Made by a program: the position numbers and the translations under genes. 64,000 nucleotides of DNA. Origin: an uncultured Prevotella sp. GTDB taxonomy: Bacteria; Bacteroidota; Bacteroidia; Bacteroidales; Bacteroidaceae. Numbering within the stretch: the first letter of the stretch is position 1; every line of letters starts with the position of its first letter. A model generated the notes under the pieces. That model did not search any database and was not told the DNA's origin. It saw only the letters and a program-made list of their open reading frames with translations. This document shows, piece after piece, positions 36,027 to 43,975 of the stretch. The stretch is from NCBI GenBank assembly GCA_900315545.1, contig OMZM01000001.1, positions 62,001-126,000 on the forward strand, given 5' to 3'.

Positions 36027-36834
36027 TATCTTTCTTCTTTTTACGCTTTGGAGCAATAGTTACTACTTCCGAGAATAAAACTGGCTGATGGTATTTAGCG
36101 ACTTCAGGATTGGTCTTGTTTCTCTCCAGTCTTTCAAGAGCGGTTTCGCAATATTTAGCTGATTTTTCTATACCAATAAAATCCCTGCCTAGTCCAGCAG
36201 CAACAACTGCCGTTGTTCCTGAGCCCATGAATGGATCAAGTATGATTTGTCCCATTGTTGATGAAATAATGCGGTCAATCAGTTCAACAGGGAACGGAGC
36301 CGGATGGTCATTACGCTGTTCCTGCATTATTTCCCATACGTCACCATAGCGATTTGTATGCGGAGCTAATTTGAAATCCTTCTTGGCTATGAGGTAAATT
36401 ACTTCGTACGTCGGCAGGAAATATCCTGCATTGAAGTTAATGCCTCCTTTACGCTTCCAAATGATAATCTGCCGCAAAGGAACATCATATACAATATCCC
36501 TGCGATCTTGGATAAGTCCTGCCTGCACACGCCACTTATGATTATAGAATATGGCTCCGTCATCTTTAATAACGCGAACAAGTTCCAGCAGGACTTCGTG
36601 CTGCCATTTAGCGTACTCGTCATTCGGCATACAATCATCATAATTCTCGTAACCTTCAATCAACGCCGCGTTAGCCCATTTTCCTCCACGTCCGTCCTTC
36701 ATTCCATTACCCGTAGAGTTCTTGAGATTATAGGGTGGCGAAGTGACGACAACATCAATGCAGTTGTCCGGCAACTTCTTCAATACGTCCATGCAATCGG
36801 CGTTAATGATTCTATTCAGATATTCTTCTAACAT
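35998..36834 (-). CDS. DNA (probably N4-cytosine) methyltransferase of the MvaI-type system
   Basis: 278 residues of the beta-class order: the catalytic TSPPYNLKNSTGNG (about residues 30-43) comes first and the SAM motif DPFMGSGTTAVVAAG comes late (about 205-220), followed by DFIGIEKSAKYCETALERL. TSPPY is typical of m4C enzymes such as M.MvaI, so it should protect CCWGG or CCSGG. It is the first gene of the pair and its end overlaps the endonuclease start. This order gives methylation before cleavage when the pair enters a new host. Confidence 0.88.
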   Translation of the reverse strand: MLEEYLNRIINADCMDVLKKLPDNCIDVVVTSPPYNLKNSTGNGMKDGRGGKWANAALIEGYENYDDCMPNDEYAKWQHEVLLELVRVIKDDGAIFYNHKWRVQAGLIQDRRDIVYDVPLRQIIIWKRKGGINFNAGYFLPTYEVIYLIAKKDFKLAPHTNRYGDVWEIMQEQRNDHPAPFPVELIDRIISSTMGQIILDPFMGSGTTAVVAAGLGRDFIGIEKSAKYCETALERLERNKTNPEVAKYHQPVLFSEVVTIAPKRKKKKDNEYSIKSLF

Positions 36835-37000
36835 TGTATATCGATTTAACTGTCTGCAAAGTTACGTAAAAAATCGCTAATTGTTTTCTCTTGGACGTTA
36901 AAAGTCTAAAAGATTAGCAAAAGTATTACGTTTTATTACATTCACCAGTTTTCATATGTTTCCTGAATAACAAAAATCTGGCTCAAATTTGTGCATGAAA

Positions 37001-37398
37001 AACCGTTTTTACTGTCGCGAGAATGGCGTCGAAAGTCGTCGCGAGTATTTTGCATGCCAAATTCGCGAGTATTTCGTGTGCATCTTTATTTCTCTGACAG
37101 TCAGCATATTAACACGAAACACATGCCTTGTGTGCAAAAAATATGAGTGTTAAAATTGTCAAAGAGGCTCTTTGACATCCTCAAACAGTGTGTTTGACAC
37201 TCCCAAACATAGTGTTTGAGAATGACAAACACTATGTTTAGCACGCAAAAAACGCAAAATAGACGGGATAAACATGCTCTTTGACAATTTTAACACTTGT
37301 GTCTGACAGTCAATTTTACATATATTTGCCGAATGAAAGTTTTGTTAACATCTCTTTGGAGCATTTCAGTCTGTCAAAAAAAAATCACAAATTTTGCC
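37001..37398 (+). repeat. Intergenic structured repeat, copy D
   Basis: The most diverged copy. The core is 37148-37295 (148 bp, one base shorter). Slots start at 37159, 37181, 37203, 37225, 37247 (degenerate) and 37268. The 11-bp inverted borders are perfect. After the core, TACATATATTTGCC keeps a -7-like box and TGTCAAAAAAAAATCACAAA is shared with copy E. The terminal GC hairpin is missing, because the repeat runs straight into the stop codon of the AraC gene. The segment 36835-37000 between it and the methyltransferase holds no recognisable feature. Confidence 0.88.
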
Positions 37399-37402
37399 AA
37401 AA

Positions 37403-38281
37403 CTACCCCTCTTCGCGGAAACTTTTTGGCGACATTCCCTTGTTGCGCAGGAAGAATTTGCTGAACGACGCGATGTCGGCAAAATTCAGTCGCTCGGCTA
37501 TCTGCATGACGCTGAGGTCTGTCGTCTTCAGCAGAAACGACGCCTCCATAGTCAGGAACTGGTTTATGTAGTCGACAACCGTGCGTCCGGCAACCTGACG
37601 CACTACGCGCGAGAGATAGACCTTAGATATGTTGAGTTCGGATGCATAGAATGCTATGTCGTGATGCCGTGAGAAATGCTTTGGCAGCAGGCGTATGAAG
37701 CCGATGAAGATGTCTTCCACACGTCCCGTAACGCTGCGGTGAGCGATAGCCCTGTCCTGCGCGTTTTGCATGTCGAGCAGGAATACGGCATACTGCATCT
37801 GCAAAATCTTCTGCTTGTAGATATGGTCTGAGTGCAGGTAGTGTATTATTTCCTTCATCTTTACTGCCAGCGAGAGCGCATCGTCGTGGCGCAGTGTCAG
37901 CTTGGGTCGGTTCAGCTGGACGAAAGGCTGATATGCCATGTGTACGAGGTCGTGGGCAGCAGGCGTGTCTATCGTTACAAACTCGTCAGCCAGAAGGCAG
38001 ATGCCGCGATAGTCGTCGGATGCCGACAGTATGTCGACAGACATGCCCGGCGAGTAGATATAGAGGTCGTCAGCCCCGAGAGTGAGCTGCTGACCGTTGT
38101 AGACTATGTTCAACGTGCCGCCGAGAACCAGCGTAAACGTGTATGCAGACATATAGCCACGCGTCCTGTTGGCACGGAAGGTTATAGCCGCGTCAGTTTC
38201 CGCACAGTATATCTTTCCGTCCCAGTCAGCCACAGGCTCACTGCCGTGCATCCTAATCCATGCTTCTTTCAGGCTGTACAT
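37403..38281 (-). CDS. AraC-family transcriptional regulator
   Basis: 292 residues. The N-terminal cupin-like ligand domain covers about 25-120 (VLGGTLNIVYNGQQLTLGADD). The C-terminal 100 residues hold the two-helix-turn-helix AraC domain: DIAFYASELNISKVYLSRVV and SVMQIAERLNFADIASFSKF, ending GMSPKSFREE. It is transcribed away from the ferritin-like gene, which it may control. The promoter -7 box is almost at the start codon. Confidence 0.9.
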   Translation of the reverse strand: MYSLKEAWIRMHGSEPVADWDGKIYCAETDAAITFRANRTRGYMSAYTFTLVLGGTLNIVYNGQQLTLGADDLYIYSPGMSVDILSASDDYRGICLLADEFVTIDTPAAHDLVHMAYQPFVQLNRPKLTLRHDDALSLAVKMKEIIHYLHSDHIYKQKILQMQYAVFLLDMQNAQDRAIAHRSVTGRVEDIFIGFIRLLPKHFSRHHDIAFYASELNISKVYLSRVVRQVAGRTVVDYINQFLTMEASFLLKTTDLSVMQIAERLNFADIASFSKFFLRNKGMSPKSFREEG

Positions 38282-38289
38282 AACGGCTA

Positions 38290-38297
38290 CAAAGATA
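38290..38297 (-). promoter_or_regulatory. -7 box abutting the AraC start codon
   Basis: TATCTTTG on the minus strand ends 9 nt before the ATG at 38281. The predicted mRNA has a leader of only a few bases. Confidence 0.5.
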
Positions 38298-38350
38298 GTG
38301 AAAATATTTTATTATTGTATCGTTTCAGACAAATTTTGTATTGTTTCATC

Positions 38351-38382
38351 TTTGGTTGATTGTCGGAAACTGCGTAATTTTG
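38351..38382 (+). promoter_or_regulatory. Promoter of the ferritin-like gene
   Basis: TTTG (38351-38354), a 20-bp spacer and TAATTTTG (38375-38382). The leader is about 45 nt, ending in an A-rich stretch. Confidence 0.65.
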
Positions 38383-38432
38383 CACCATCAACACATAAAT
38401 ACACATTAATATTAATTAAAAAACAAACAATT

Positions 38433-38888
38433 ATGGAAGCAAAGAAATCAATCGAAGCACTGCAGTTTTTCGTTACAGGACTGACAGAAGGCGCACTTGT
38501 TCACAAGATGCAGGGACAGATATTCAAGTCGCAGGGATTTGCAAAGCTCGGCGAGAAATACATCAACCACTTCAACGAGGAGATGGGCTGGGTGGAAAAG
38601 TTTGTTGAGCGCATGCTCGATTTGGGCGGCAATGTGAAGTTCGACGGTGCTAAAGCCCGCGACCTGATCTGCGACCCAGTGGAATACATCAAGGCAGACC
38701 TCGAGATACAGAAAGCCGGCGTCGACCTGCTCTACAAATGCTGCGAAACTCTCATCAACGACCCGACAACCTACGACATCATGAAGGCTTATCTTGCCGA
38801 CGAGGAGGAAGACTTTTACTGGAGTGAGGGAACACTGGAAATGATTGAGAAAATTGGCAAGCAGAACTGGCTGTTCACACAGTTGTAA
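38433..38888 (+). CDS. Ferritin-like/bacterioferritin-type protein
   Basis: 151 residues from MEAKKSIEALQFF; a longer frame to 38169 runs through the promoter and the opposite AraC gene. It is all-helical. The sequence EKYINHFNEEMGWVEKFVER followed by MLDLGGNVKF is the second helix and turn typical of bacterioferritins, and further Glu residues in DEEEDFYWSEGTLEMI can complete a diiron site. It probably stores or detoxifies iron. The AraC gene is divergent, and a 57-residue winged-helix protein gene follows. Confidence 0.75.
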   Translation: MEAKKSIEALQFFVTGLTEGALVHKMQGQIFKSQGFAKLGEKYINHFNEEMGWVEKFVERMLDLGGNVKFDGAKARDLICDPVEYIKADLEIQKAGVDLLYKCCETLINDPTTYDIMKAYLADEEEDFYWSEGTLEMIEKIGKQNWLFTQL

Positions 38889-38972
38889 AGGCAAATGCCC
38901 TCACACAGAACATTCAACTCTGAACAAAAATAAGTTTTTTCACAACAACTACATTCCAACAACAATACAACT

Positions 38973-39146
38973 ATGAAGGAAAAAGTATTAAGCGCCATGC
39001 GCGAAGCAGGCAAGCCCGTATCAGCAGGCGACGTAACAAAGGCGCTCGGCGCAGACCGCAAGGAAGTGGACAAGGCTTTTGCAGAACTGAAAAAGGAAGG
39101 CGCAATAGTTTCGCCTGTACGCTGCAAGTGGGAGCCGGCTAAATAG
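38973..39146 (+). CDS. Small winged-helix-like protein (57 aa)
   Basis: 57 residues from ATG to TAG. The pattern MKEKVLSAMREAGKPVSAGD, VTKALGADRKEVDKAFAELK, KEGAIVSPVRCKWEP is a compact helix-turn-helix with a wing, so DNA binding is likely. It lies 84 bp after the ferritin-like gene and ends before a hairpin terminator. Codon use is like its neighbours and an A-rich ribosome binding region precedes it. The regulon is unknown; iron-linked regulation is only suggested by the neighbour. Confidence 0.8.
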   Translation: MKEKVLSAMREAGKPVSAGDVTKALGADRKEVDKAFAELKKEGAIVSPVRCKWEPAK

Positions 39147-39203
39147 TTTTTGACAGAAAACATATAAAAACATTTCACAAATAAAACTTCTTTTAAAACG
39201 AAA

Positions 39204-39271
39204 GACGGCAGGCAAGGTGACGAAGAGGTCATGAAAAAACATCTGAAGACACCGAAACCTGCCGTCCTTTT
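39204..39271 (+). terminator. Terminator after the ferritin/winged-helix genes
   Basis: GACGGCAGG (39204-39212) and CCTGCCGTC (39258-39266) enclose a 45-nt inner part that can fold further through GGTG/CACC. CTTTTT follows. Confidence 0.7.
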
Positions 39272-39304
39272 TGGCATGCTGGCACCGAAAATCATAACGA
39301 CAAA

Positions 39305-39336
39305 TTTTGTACAGTGTAAATAAAACCGTATTTTTG
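39305..39336 (+). promoter_or_regulatory. Promoter of the ZIP transporter, leaderless
   Basis: TTTTG (39305-39309), a 19-bp spacer and TATTTTTG (39329-39336) form a textbook Bacteroidetes promoter. The ATG at 39342 coincides with the predicted transcription start. Confidence 0.65.
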
Positions 39337-39341
39337 CAGAC

Positions 39342-40121
39342 ATGATGACAATCGTTATAGGACTTCTCATCCCGCTGCTGGGCACAATGCTCGGCTCCGC
39401 TATGGTCTTTTTCATGAAAGACAACATACCCGAACGCATCCAGAAACTGCTGCTTGGCTTTGCTTCGGGCATCATGGTAGCCGCATCAGTATGGTCGCTG
39501 CTCATTCCGGCAATGGAGATGGACTCAGCAAAAGGAGCATGGTCGGTCGTCCCCGCAGCCGTAGGATTTCTGCTGGGCATAGCCTTTCTGCTGCTCATAG
39601 ACGAGATGACTCCACACCTTCACTTAGGCACGTCGAGACCAGAAGGACCACGCTCACGAATGACGCGCACTGCCATGCTGGCAATGGCAGTAACAATACA
39701 CAACCTGCCGGAAGGAATGGCAGTGGGAGTAGTGTTTGCCGGAGCAGAAGAGGGAGTGTCTACAATATCGCTCGCATCAGCCATAGCAATATCGCTGGGC
39801 ATTGCCATACAGAACATTCCGGAGGGCGCAATCATCTCGATGCCGATGCGCGCCGAAGGCAACAGCAAGTGGCGGTCGTTCATAATAGGCAGCCTCAGCG
39901 GAGCAGTAGAACCAATCGGAGGACTCATAGTCGTAATGCTGGCATCGTTTATCATGCCAATATTGCCATATACTCTGGCTTTCGCAGCAGGAGCAATGCT
40001 GTATGTCGTAGTGGAAGAACTTATACCCGAAGCCTCAACAGGCGAACATTCTAATCTCAACACAGTCGGCTTTGCCATTGGCTTTGTGCTTATGATGGTA
40101 CTCGACGTAGTGATGGGATAA
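39342..40121 (+). CDS. ZIP-family metal transporter
   Basis: 259 residues with eight membrane helices. Helix IV and V metal sites are visible as HNLPEGMAVG (about 126-135) and QNIPEGAIIS (about 158-167). It resembles GufA/ZupT-type importers of zinc, iron or manganese. A second ATG follows directly after the first. The promoter overlaps the start codon, so the mRNA is probably leaderless. Its closeness to a ferritin-like gene fits iron or zinc handling. Confidence 0.9.
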   Translation: MMTIVIGLLIPLLGTMLGSAMVFFMKDNIPERIQKLLLGFASGIMVAASVWSLLIPAMEMDSAKGAWSVVPAAVGFLLGIAFLLLIDEMTPHLHLGTSRPEGPRSRMTRTAMLAMAVTIHNLPEGMAVGVVFAGAEEGVSTISLASAIAISLGIAIQNIPEGAIISMPMRAEGNSKWRSFIIGSLSGAVEPIGGLIVVMLASFIMPILPYTLAFAAGAMLYVVVEELIPEASTGEHSNLNTVGFAIGFVLMMVLDVVMG

Positions 40122-40173
40122 CAACAGGTATAGAAAATGTATAAACAATAACTGTAATATAAACAAGAACATT

Positions 40174-40923
40174 ATGGAAATAAAAGCAATCCGCATGTTT
40201 GACGGCGGTTTCATGAACCAGCAATTTGCCTTTGGAGGCGAAGAAGGCAAAGACAAGTTTGACGAACAGATAATCTATCGCAGCAGCCTGCAGAACTTCC
40301 TAATCGACACGGGCGACGAAGTAATACTCGTAGATACTGGCTTCAAGAACGAGGCACCGGCACCTCCGAAAAAGCTCGGCGCACCACTGTATATGGGCGA
40401 ACGCATAGCCGACTATATGCAGTCGTTTGCCGAACTCGGCTATAAACCCGAACAAGTTACAAAGATTCTCATCACACACAAGCACCCAGACCACAGCGAT
40501 GCCATAAGATATTTTCCTGACGCAAAGGTGTATATATCGCCCGAAGATGCCGACGCAATGAAACTGGAAAGCGAAAACATTGTCCGCGTGGCATATAAAG
40601 ACGGAGCCTACCACAACTTCCCGCGCGCAGAGAAGATAGCCGACAACCTGTGGCTCATAGAGGCTAAGGGACACACAAAGGGCAACAGCATCGTCATTCT
40701 CGAACACGACGGACTGTTCTACATGTTCCACGGCGACGTAACCTATTGCGACGCAGCCCTGAAAGCCAACAAACTGAGCATCGTTTACGAAGACATGGCA
40801 GCAGCACGCGATACCCTCGACCGCGTAAGGGAGTTCATAAACAACAATCCTACGGTATATCTCTCAACCCACTGCCCCGAAGGTTACGAAAACCTTGAAA
40901 TGAAACGCGTAATGAAACTGTAA
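40174..40923 (+). CDS. MBL-fold metallo-hydrolase
   Basis: 249 residues. The metallo-beta-lactamase motif ITHKHPDHSDA (HxHxDH) is followed by GHTKGNS, FHGDVTYCD and a last His in STHCPEGYE, a complete dizinc set. N-acyl-homoserine-lactonase-like and glyoxalase II-like enzymes share this layout; the substrate is not evident. It lies 52 bp behind the ZIP transporter, probably in one transcript. Confidence 0.85.
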   Translation: MEIKAIRMFDGGFMNQQFAFGGEEGKDKFDEQIIYRSSLQNFLIDTGDEVILVDTGFKNEAPAPPKKLGAPLYMGERIADYMQSFAELGYKPEQVTKILITHKHPDHSDAIRYFPDAKVYISPEDADAMKLESENIVRVAYKDGAYHNFPRAEKIADNLWLIEAKGHTKGNSIVILEHDGLFYMFHGDVTYCDAALKANKLSIVYEDMAAARDTLDRVREFINNNPTVYLSTHCPEGYENLEMKRVMKL

Positions 40924-40963
40924 GCATTTACAGACGTAGCATCATATATCATTATAACAAAAA

Positions 40964-40998
40964 ACTCCGAAAGATCATCAATCCTTCGGAGTGTTTTG
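40964..40998 (+). terminator. Terminator after the MBL hydrolase
   Basis: ACTCCGAA pairs with TTCGGAGT (stem near 40964-40992), followed by GTTTTG. It lies between convergent genes. Confidence 0.75.
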
Positions 40999-41034
40999 TT
41001 ATGGCAACTATTGCCTTTGCAGTTGGTTTGCAAC

Positions 41035-42123
41035 TCAGAATCTGAAGCCGAGCGTAGCGTTGACAATCCAGTCGTCCATACGCATCTCCACACCCGATGC
41101 AGAATCGAAGCGAATATCGTTTATAAGCGCATTAGAACCAATATAAAAATGCGGGTTAAAGGTATAGAACACCGATGCGCGTGCTACTCCAGTAAGGAAA
41201 TAGTGATGCTTGGCAGATACCTCCTTGCTTATCTCCGTATTGTAGGATGAGCCGTCTGGCAGTGGTATGGCAGCGTCGGCTGTAAGGAAGTTCTTGTTGT
41301 AGAACACTATCAGCGGTGCTGCCGATGCATGTATCAGCAGGCGACCGCGATTTGGCGTGTAGTTATATCCATAGCCAAGACCTACGGCTGCCTGATAGAA
41401 CTCTATCTGCTTCAGCCCGCCGAGCATCTTAGAGAGCGTACCGTTCTTTGACGTCAGTTTTGCCGAAAGTATTACTCCGTATGCGGTAAGAGAGCCTGCC
41501 GACCGCTTCTGTATGAGCGACTGCTTCATGGCGGCTGGCAAAGAGTATTTTCGTGAGTTGAATACATAGTAGCCATTGATGATAGTTGCACGCAGTCGAG
41601 TGTCGTTTTTGTTGACAGGAAGGGTCTGCGGCGTGGCTGTCGCATCGAGCGTTCCGTGCAGTCCGTAAGTAGTATGGCTACGGTATTCTATACCAAACTG
41701 GCTGTTCAGACACGAGAGATTGAAGTCGCTGGAATAGCCTTTCGCCATGTCGAAAGAATAGCTTAGCGACAGCGAACGATAACCCACCAAGATGCTTGTC
41801 TGTCCGCTCAGGTTTGAATGCATGTCTACGTTAATGCTCTGATACGTCGGAATATTGTGTCCTTTCACCGATGCGCCTATGCCGGCAAAGTTTGACGTTA
41901 CAGCCACTCGCCATCCATATTTCGGCAGTTCAAGGTAGTCGGGATTAGCACGCCTTACTGCACGCGTGTCTACGAATGTCTTGAGTTTTTTCAAATTGCG
42001 CTTTACCCACGATTCTTCTGTTGTCTGTACGTCTGTAGAATCGGTATCAAATGTTTCAGACATGACTGACAGCGGAAGCAGGAAAAGGCTTGCTGCAAGC
42101 ATCAGTTTGGAATATAAATGCAT
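41035..42123 (-). CDS. DUF4421 family outer membrane protein
   Basis: 362 residues from MHLYSKLMLAASLFLLPLSV, a signal peptide; in-frame Mets further upstream lie in the promoter region. The body has many short beta strands with alternating aromatic residues (YGWRVAVTSNFAGIGASV, SLSLSYSFDMAKGY) and ends in NATLGFRF with a terminal Phe typical of outer membrane barrels. DUF4421 proteins have no known function. Single gene, divergent from the flavodoxin gene. Confidence 0.78.
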   Translation of the reverse strand: MHLYSKLMLAASLFLLPLSVMSETFDTDSTDVQTTEESWVKRNLKKLKTFVDTRAVRRANPDYLELPKYGWRVAVTSNFAGIGASVKGHNIPTYQSINVDMHSNLSGQTSILVGYRSLSLSYSFDMAKGYSSDFNLSCLNSQFGIEYRSHTTYGLHGTLDATATPQTLPVNKNDTRLRATIINGYYVFNSRKYSLPAAMKQSLIQKRSAGSLTAYGVILSAKLTSKNGTLSKMLGGLKQIEFYQAAVGLGYGYNYTPNRGRLLIHASAAPLIVFYNKNFLTADAAIPLPDGSSYNTEISKEVSAKHHYFLTGVARASVFYTFNPHFYIGSNALINDIRFDSASGVEMRMDDWIVNATLGFRF

Positions 42124-42177
42124 CCTGTTATTATCTTTTAGAGTTGCTTTTTCTAACTTTGAGGTCATTTCACGATG

Positions 42178-42205
42178 CAAAAGTAATTATTTTTTTGTAT
42201 ATTTG
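42178..42205. promoter_or_regulatory. Divergent -7 boxes
   Basis: TACTTTTG on the minus strand (42178-42185) serves the DUF4421 gene. TATATTTG on the plus strand (42198-42205) serves the flavodoxin/ferredoxin gene. Only 12 bp separate them, so the two promoters probably compete. Confidence 0.55.
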
Positions 42206-42227
42206 CAAATTGTAAACACTAACACTT

Positions 42228-42986
42228 ATGATATTATATTTCTCTGCTACAGGCAACAGCCGCTATGTGGCTGAACGAATAGCCGTATCATTGTCAGACC
42301 GAGCCGTGTCGATAGAGCAGCACGACGGCAACATTTCGCTTGCCGATGGCGAGGTTTTGGGATTTGTAACGCCTACCAACTGGTTTGAGGTAGCCGTGCT
42401 TGTAAAGTCATTCATGCAGTCGATGACCATTTCTGGCAAGCCTTCCTACTCCTTTATAGTTGCCACATACGGAACAACTCCGGGCTATGTTTTCTCCGAT
42501 GCGCGCAGTCTTCTGAAGCGCAAGGGCATTGCGCTGGATGCTGGTTTCAGCGTAAAGATGCCCGACAACTGGACTCCGATGTTCGATTTAAGCGACAGCA
42601 ATAAGGTGGCAGAGACCAACAGGAAGGCTGAAACATATATTGACAACGTCATCAGGCTTATCAATGCCCGCACACATGGCAACTGCATGGAGAAGAAACA
42701 ACCGTATTTCCTGCGAGTATTCACACGTCCGCTGCTGCATTGGGAGCAACAAACACGCTTCTTTCACGTAGAAGACAGTTGCATAGGATGTGGACTTTGT
42801 GCAAGGAAATGTCCTGTCGGAGCTATTGAGATGCACGACAAGCGACCTGTATGGACAAAGAAACGCTGTACGATATGTCTCGGTTGTCTGCACCGCTGTC
42901 CGAAGTTTGCAATACAATACGGCAAAAAGACAAAGCAGCACGGACAGTATCAGCATCCGAGCATTACTAAAAAGACCGACCACTAA
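42228..42986 (+). CDS. EFR1-type flavodoxin/4Fe-4S ferredoxin protein
   Basis: 252 residues. The N-terminus is a flavodoxin-like FMN fold (YFSATGNSRYVAERIAVSL). The C-terminus carries two [4Fe-4S] clusters: CIGCGLCARKCPVGAIEM and CTICLGCLHRCPKFAIQY. This is the EFR1 arrangement, an electron carrier whose partner is unknown. The end overlaps the convergent menE by 4 bp. Confidence 0.9.
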   Translation: MILYFSATGNSRYVAERIAVSLSDRAVSIEQHDGNISLADGEVLGFVTPTNWFEVAVLVKSFMQSMTISGKPSYSFIVATYGTTPGYVFSDARSLLKRKGIALDAGFSVKMPDNWTPMFDLSDSNKVAETNRKAETYIDNVIRLINARTHGNCMEKKQPYFLRVFTRPLLHWEQQTRFFHVEDSCIGCGLCARKCPVGAIEMHDKRPVWTKKRCTICLGCLHRCPKFAIQYGKKTKQHGQYQHPSITKKTDH

Positions 42987-43975
42987 CTGCTTGCCATTCT
43001 TTCGGCAGTAGCCCTGTCGGGCTTTCCGGTTGCTGTTGTTGGCAACTGACTGACATTAACTATCTTCTTGGGGCACCAGTATTTCGGCAAGACATCGCGG
43101 CAAACAGCCTCTATATCGGCATTGCTCTGTGCGTCAGACTCTGCCAGCAGCACAACCGTTTCGCCAAATTTGTCGTCGCGGCATTTGCTTATCATGGCTT
43201 TCATGGGCAGGTGTGGCAGCAACAATCGTTCCACTTCCTCCATCTGTATCTTAATTCCGCCCGAGCAGATGATATTGTCTTTTCTTCCGATTACCATAAA
43301 ACGCCTTCCGTCATCGTTCATCCTGACAATGTCGTTTGTCTGAAGTCTGCCTTCCACTATTGCCGGTGCTTCTATCCAGAGACAACCGTCGGCAGACTGC
43401 CCCACACTGACACCGCTCATCGTCGTGTACCATTCTGACGCCCCACTGCCGTTTATGCGCCGCAAGGCAATATGCGAGAGTGTCTCGGTCATACCGTAAC
43501 TGCTCCACACGGCATTGGGAAACAATCTCAATTCGTCTTCCAGTTGTCGACTGACGGCACCTCCGCCAATCATCAGATGGCTGCAGCGCAGCAGCCTGCA
43601 GCGCTCCTCATTGTCCTGCAAGGTGCTGAACACCTGCATGGGAGTCATGGCTACGAAGTCGAAACTGTCTGCGTCGATGTCTTTCAGGCTGTCTTTGGAA
43701 AGTGGATGAGCCGATGGTCCGACTGCATAGAGGCGCAACTGTCGGACTATACTGCGCACAACCATCATCTTGCCGGCAATGAAATCGAGCGGCATACACA
43801 GCAACGCAGTGTCGCCAGCATTGAGTCCGAGAAAGTCGCACGTCATCCGTGCACTGTTTTCCATGCGTCGCTTTTCCACCCACATAGGCTTAGGCTTACC
43901 CGTAGACCCACTGGTATGCACCAGCACACACTCACGGTCGTCGTTCCAAGAGTTAAGAAAATCGTTTACGGTCAT
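42983..43975 (-). CDS. menE: o-Succinylbenzoate-CoA ligase, short form
   Basis: 330 residues from MTVNDFLNSWNDD; this ATG overlaps the menC stop (ATGA). It activates o-succinylbenzoate with CoA and ATP in menaquinone synthesis. Adenylation motifs: VLVHTSGSTGKPK, WSSYGMTET, TNDIVRM and GRKDNIICSGGIKIQMEEVE, with the catalytic Lys in TATGKPDR. The protein lacks the first 100 or more residues of the usual acyl-CoA ligase N-domain and starts almost at the P-loop. Together with menC it confirms the pathway. Confidence 0.9.
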   Translation of the reverse strand: MTVNDFLNSWNDDRECVLVHTSGSTGKPKPMWVEKRRMENSARMTCDFLGLNAGDTALLCMPLDFIAGKMMVVRSIVRQLRLYAVGPSAHPLSKDSLKDIDADSFDFVAMTPMQVFSTLQDNEERCRLLRCSHLMIGGGAVSRQLEDELRLFPNAVWSSYGMTETLSHIALRRINGSGASEWYTTMSGVSVGQSADGCLWIEAPAIVEGRLQTNDIVRMNDDGRRFMVIGRKDNIICSGGIKIQMEEVERLLLPHLPMKAMISKCRDDKFGETVVLLAESDAQSNADIEAVCRDVLPKYWCPKKIVNVSQLPTTATGKPDRATAERMASS

